A stretch of 6,394 nt of DNA from Comamonas sp. lk (lineage in GTDB: Bacteria > Pseudomonadota > Gammaproteobacteria > Burkholderiales > Burkholderiaceae_C), in the NCBI GenBank assembly GCA_945901215.1, contig CAMDKE010000163.1, positions 1-6,394 on the forward strand, given 5' to 3'. This document shows, piece after piece, positions 4,195 to 6,394 of the stretch (its first letter is position 1; every line of letters starts with the position of its first letter). A model generated the notes under the pieces. The model had not been told where the DNA came from, made no database searches, and saw only the letters and a program-made list of their open reading frames with translations. The translations under genes and the position numbers were made by a program.

Positions 4195-6012
4195 TCAGGC
4201 GCGGGGGAACCGCTTGTCGCGGTCATAGGGAAACACGTCGTGCACGTGGCCTGCAGCAATGCGGTCTTTGTGGCCTTGCCAAAAGACCGCATCCAGCAAG
4301 TCACTATGGTGCTTCATGAACACGCTGCGAACCGCCGGGTTGCCCAGCAAAAACGGGGCAAAGGTCTCGGGAAACACGTCTTTGGGGCCGACGGTGTACC
4401 AAACTTCTCCGGACATTTCGTCTTCTTCGTTGCGTGGTGCGGGCACCTGGCGGAAGTTGCAATCGGTGATGTATTCGATCTCGTCGTAGTCGTAAAACAC
4501 CACCTTGCCGTGGCGGGTGATGCCAAAGTTCTTCCACAACATGTCGCCGGGGAAGATGTTGGCTGCCACCAGGTCTTTGATGGCGTTGCCGTACTCCAGC
4601 ACACCGCGCTCGATCTGCTCGCGCGCCCGAGCCGCCTCGGGCGAGGCATCAGCCGGGTTGGCGCCACCGGCGTCAAAGGCCTCTTGCAGGAAAATATTGA
4701 GTGGAATCATGCGCCGCTCGATGTAGACGTGCTTAATCACCACCTCTTGCGTGCCGTCGCCGTCGAGGTCGCTGATTTGCAACTGGCTAGGGGCGAATTT
4801 TTCAATTTCGGCGATCAACTCATCGTCAAAGCGGTCGCGGGGAAAGCCGACTTCGCTGTATTCCAGCGTATCGGCCATGCGGCCAACCCGGTCGTGCTGC
4901 TTGACCAGCAAATACTTGCCTTTGATCTGCTCGCGCGAAGTGTCTTTGGGTGGCGGGTAAAAATCCTTGATGACCTTGAACACATAAGGAAAACTGGGCA
5001 GGTCAAACACCAGCATCACCATGCCTTTGATACCGGGGGCGATGCGGAACTTGTCGGTGGAATGGCGCAGGTGGTGCAAAAAGTCGCGGTAAAACAGGGT
5101 TTTGCCTTGCTTAGCCAAGCCCAGCGCGTTGTAAATTTCGTTGCGCGGCTTGCGCGGCATCATGCTGCGCAAAAATTGCACATAGGCCGACGGCACCTCC
5201 ATGTCCACCATGAAGTAGGCGCGCGCGAAACTAAACAGCATCAACAAATCTTCTTCGCCAAACAAGGCTGCGTCGATGACCAGCAGCCCGGCCTTGTTGT
5301 GCAGCACCGGCAAGGCGAAGGGGAATTCATTAAAGCCGTTGATCAGCTTACCCACCACGTAGCAGCCCTTGTTGCGAAAAAACAGGCCTGACAGTACCTG
5401 GATCTGAAAGTTGGCCCGCAGCTTGGCGTCGCCCAGGCGTTGCTGCATGGCCGCTGCCACCAAGGCGGCGTCGCGCGCCAGGTTGTCAAAGCCCAGGCGC
5501 AGGTCAAAGTCTTGCAACATGCGCAACAGTACCTCGCCCATGGTGTCCAGGCTCGGGTAATAGGAGCGGTAGGTGGGGCGCGACTGCGCCTCGGTGTCTT
5601 CGATGTACTCGGTGCTGACAGCAGGGCGCACAAAGATAAAGTCGTTTTGGAAATAGGCCCGGTGCAGGATTTTGGTGGTGACCGAGTTGAAAAAGGTCTC
5701 GGCCAGCTCGGGCTGGTGGTGGTCTACCAACAGGCCGATGTAATGCAGCTTGATCTGCTGCCACACCTCCATGGGCTGCTCGCCGGCCTTGAATTCACGC
5801 TCCAGGCGGTTGGAGCATTCGAGCACCCGCAGGTCATAAAACTCGATGCGCTCGCGCTGCGCGCGCTGCTGGCCGTGCCAGTCGGCCGTCTCGAATCGGT
5901 GCTTGGCGCGCGCCGACTCGGTGCGAAACAGGCGGTAGTGGCGGTTAAAGCCGTCCATCATCGCCTTGGCAATGTCGTAGGCGACCGTGGAGTCCAGGCG
6001 GGTGGGAAACAT
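4195..6012 (-). CDS. aceK: Isocitrate dehydrogenase kinase/phosphatase AceK
   Basis: AceK phosphorylates isocitrate dehydrogenase to shut it off, forcing isocitrate through the glyoxylate bypass on acetate or fatty acids, and it also removes the phosphate. The product is 605 residues, slightly longer than the 578 of E. coli. The N-terminal regulatory domain (about 1-310) precedes the kinase-like domain. The latter has the ATP loop APGIKGMVMLVF (325-336), VFKVIKD with lysine K346, and LVKQHDRVGRMADT (369-382). HVYIERRMIPLN (428-439), ANIFPGDMLWKNFG (484-497) and the metal-binding FYDYDEI (506-512) follow. These match the E. coli protein closely, including the bifunctional active site. ATG 6012 has GCGGAG 9 nt upstream; the TTG at 6018 would add two residues and is less likely. 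It sits 15 bp after the carbonic anhydrase gene. No aceA or aceB is visible, so unlike the enterobacterial aceBAK operon, aceK is uncoupled from the bypass enzymes here. Confidence 0.96.
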   Translation of the reverse strand: MFPTRLDSTVAYDIAKAMMDGFNRHYRLFRTESARAKHRFETADWHGQQRAQRERIEFYDLRVLECSNRLEREFKAGEQPMEVWQQIKLHYIGLLVDHHQPELAETFFNSVTTKILHRAYFQNDFIFVRPAVSTEYIEDTEAQSRPTYRSYYPSLDTMGEVLLRMLQDFDLRLGFDNLARDAALVAAAMQQRLGDAKLRANFQIQVLSGLFFRNKGCYVVGKLINGFNEFPFALPVLHNKAGLLVIDAALFGEEDLLMLFSFARAYFMVDMEVPSAYVQFLRSMMPRKPRNEIYNALGLAKQGKTLFYRDFLHHLRHSTDKFRIAPGIKGMVMLVFDLPSFPYVFKVIKDFYPPPKDTSREQIKGKYLLVKQHDRVGRMADTLEYSEVGFPRDRFDDELIAEIEKFAPSQLQISDLDGDGTQEVVIKHVYIERRMIPLNIFLQEAFDAGGANPADASPEAARAREQIERGVLEYGNAIKDLVAANIFPGDMLWKNFGITRHGKVVFYDYDEIEYITDCNFRQVPAPRNEEDEMSGEVWYTVGPKDVFPETFAPFLLGNPAVRSVFMKHHSDLLDAVFWQGHKDRIAAGHVHDVFPYDRDKRFPRA

Positions 6013-6021
6013 AGACAAAGG

Positions 6022-6026
6022 CTCCG
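6022..6026 (-). promoter_or_regulatory. Ribosome binding site of aceK
   Basis: CGGAG on the - strand lies within the 15-bp gap after the carbonic anhydrase stop codon and 9 nt before the ATG at 6012. It supports that start over the nearby TTG at 6018 and suggests the two genes are translated from one transcript. Confidence 0.6.
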
Positions 6027-6027
6027 C

Positions 6028-6394
6028 TCAGGGGTTTGTCAGGCGCGCCGCCCAGCGCTGGCTCAAAGCCTCGAGTGCGCGCGCATAGGCAGGTGTCACT
6101 TCGTCGCCGCTGGCCGCAGTAATGCACATGTCCTGCAAAAGCCCGTTGTGCAGGCCGTAGACCCAACCGTGCACCACCACCGATTGCCCGCGCTGCCAGG
6201 CGTCGGCCACCACCGTGGTGCGGCAGACGTTGCGGGCTTGTTCCAGCACATTGAGTTCCACCAGCGCGTCCACCCTGTGGACCTCGGGCAGGCTGGCCAG
6301 AAAGTCTTCATGCGCGTCGCGCACGTCTTGCACGTGGCGCAGCCAGTTGTCCACCAAGCCGGCGCGCTGGTTGTTCATAGCCGCCCGGATGCCG
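6028..6394 (-). CDS. can: Beta-class carbonic anhydrase, C-terminal part (N-terminus beyond window edge)
   Basis: The enzyme interconverts CO2 and bicarbonate in the cytoplasm, supplying bicarbonate for carboxylases. About 122 residues are visible, roughly the last half of a protein of about 220. The frame is open through the right edge and begins GIRAAMNNQRAGLVDNWLRH, the stretch that in E. coli Can directly follows the zinc-ligand motif HYGCGG. Later blocks VDALVELNVLEQARNV, AWQRGQSVVVHGWVYGLHNGLL and DMCITA match the family fold. The zinc ligands (Cys, Asp, His, Cys) all lie outside the window, so activity cannot be judged. The methionine at 6378-6376 is internal, not a start. The gene is first of the visible - strand series and its promoter must lie beyond the window. 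The alternative name cynT is less likely because no cyanate genes are seen. Confidence 0.9.
   Translation of the reverse strand, partial: GIRAAMNNQRAGLVDNWLRHVQDVRDAHEDFLASLPEVHRVDALVELNVLEQARNVCRTTVVADAWQRGQSVVVHGWVYGLHNGLLQDMCITAASGDEVTPAYARALEALSQRWAARLTNP

Noticed and set aside
4167..4304. Longer thiolase open frame starting at 4304
   Set aside because: The extra 46 residues overlap the aceK coding region and are not thiolase-like. A strong AGGAG sits before the ATG at 4166.
4123..5391. 422-residue open frame on the + strand
   Set aside because: It lies antisense to aceK and the start of the thiolase gene, which both match well-known proteins along their full length. Its translation is low-complexity His/Val/Gln-rich, as expected of the reverse strand of GC-rich genes.

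Overview
The window looks like chromosome of a betaproteobacterium, most likely in the Comamonadaceae (Rhodoferax/Acidovorax/Polaromonas-like). The basis is the GC-rich coding sequence, the protein variants of AceK, thiolase and acyl-CoA dehydrogenase, and a chromosomal-type integron beside core metabolic genes. This assignment is inference from sequence character, not from a search.

Left part (1-1764): the recombination end of an integron. A full-length integron integrase gene (intI, 745-1764, + strand) has a LexA-box-like sequence directly before its start codon. Upstream of it is a putative attI site whose crossover core lies at 590-596. Beyond attI is one complete gene cassette of about 499 bp (97-595). 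It carries a small three-helix membrane protein gene of unknown function (255-578, - strand) and ends in a compact attC site (91-145). A further cassette starts at the left edge and is cut by the window. Gene order and cassette gene direction are those of a standard integron, with integrase and cassettes divergent. The fine asymmetry of the attC stem, however, reads the opposite way, which is the most unusual signal here.

Right part (1805-6394): a compact core-metabolism gene set, all on the - strand and convergent with intI. In transcription order it holds the C-terminal part of a beta-class carbonic anhydrase (cut by the right edge), isocitrate dehydrogenase kinase/phosphatase AceK, an acetyl-CoA acetyltransferase-type thiolase, and an acyl-CoA dehydrogenase. 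Gaps are 15, 28 and 52 bp, so co-transcription is likely. Acyl-CoA dehydrogenase and thiolase yield acetyl-CoA from acyl-CoAs. AceK sets the branch between the TCA cycle and the glyoxylate bypass when acetyl-CoA is the carbon source, and carbonic anhydrase supplies bicarbonate for carboxylations.

A 40-bp convergent gap (1765-1804) with a GC-rich hairpin separates the two parts. No transposase, tRNA, rRNA or CRISPR array is visible. The stretch from 597 to 744 is non-coding and holds attI and the intI control region.
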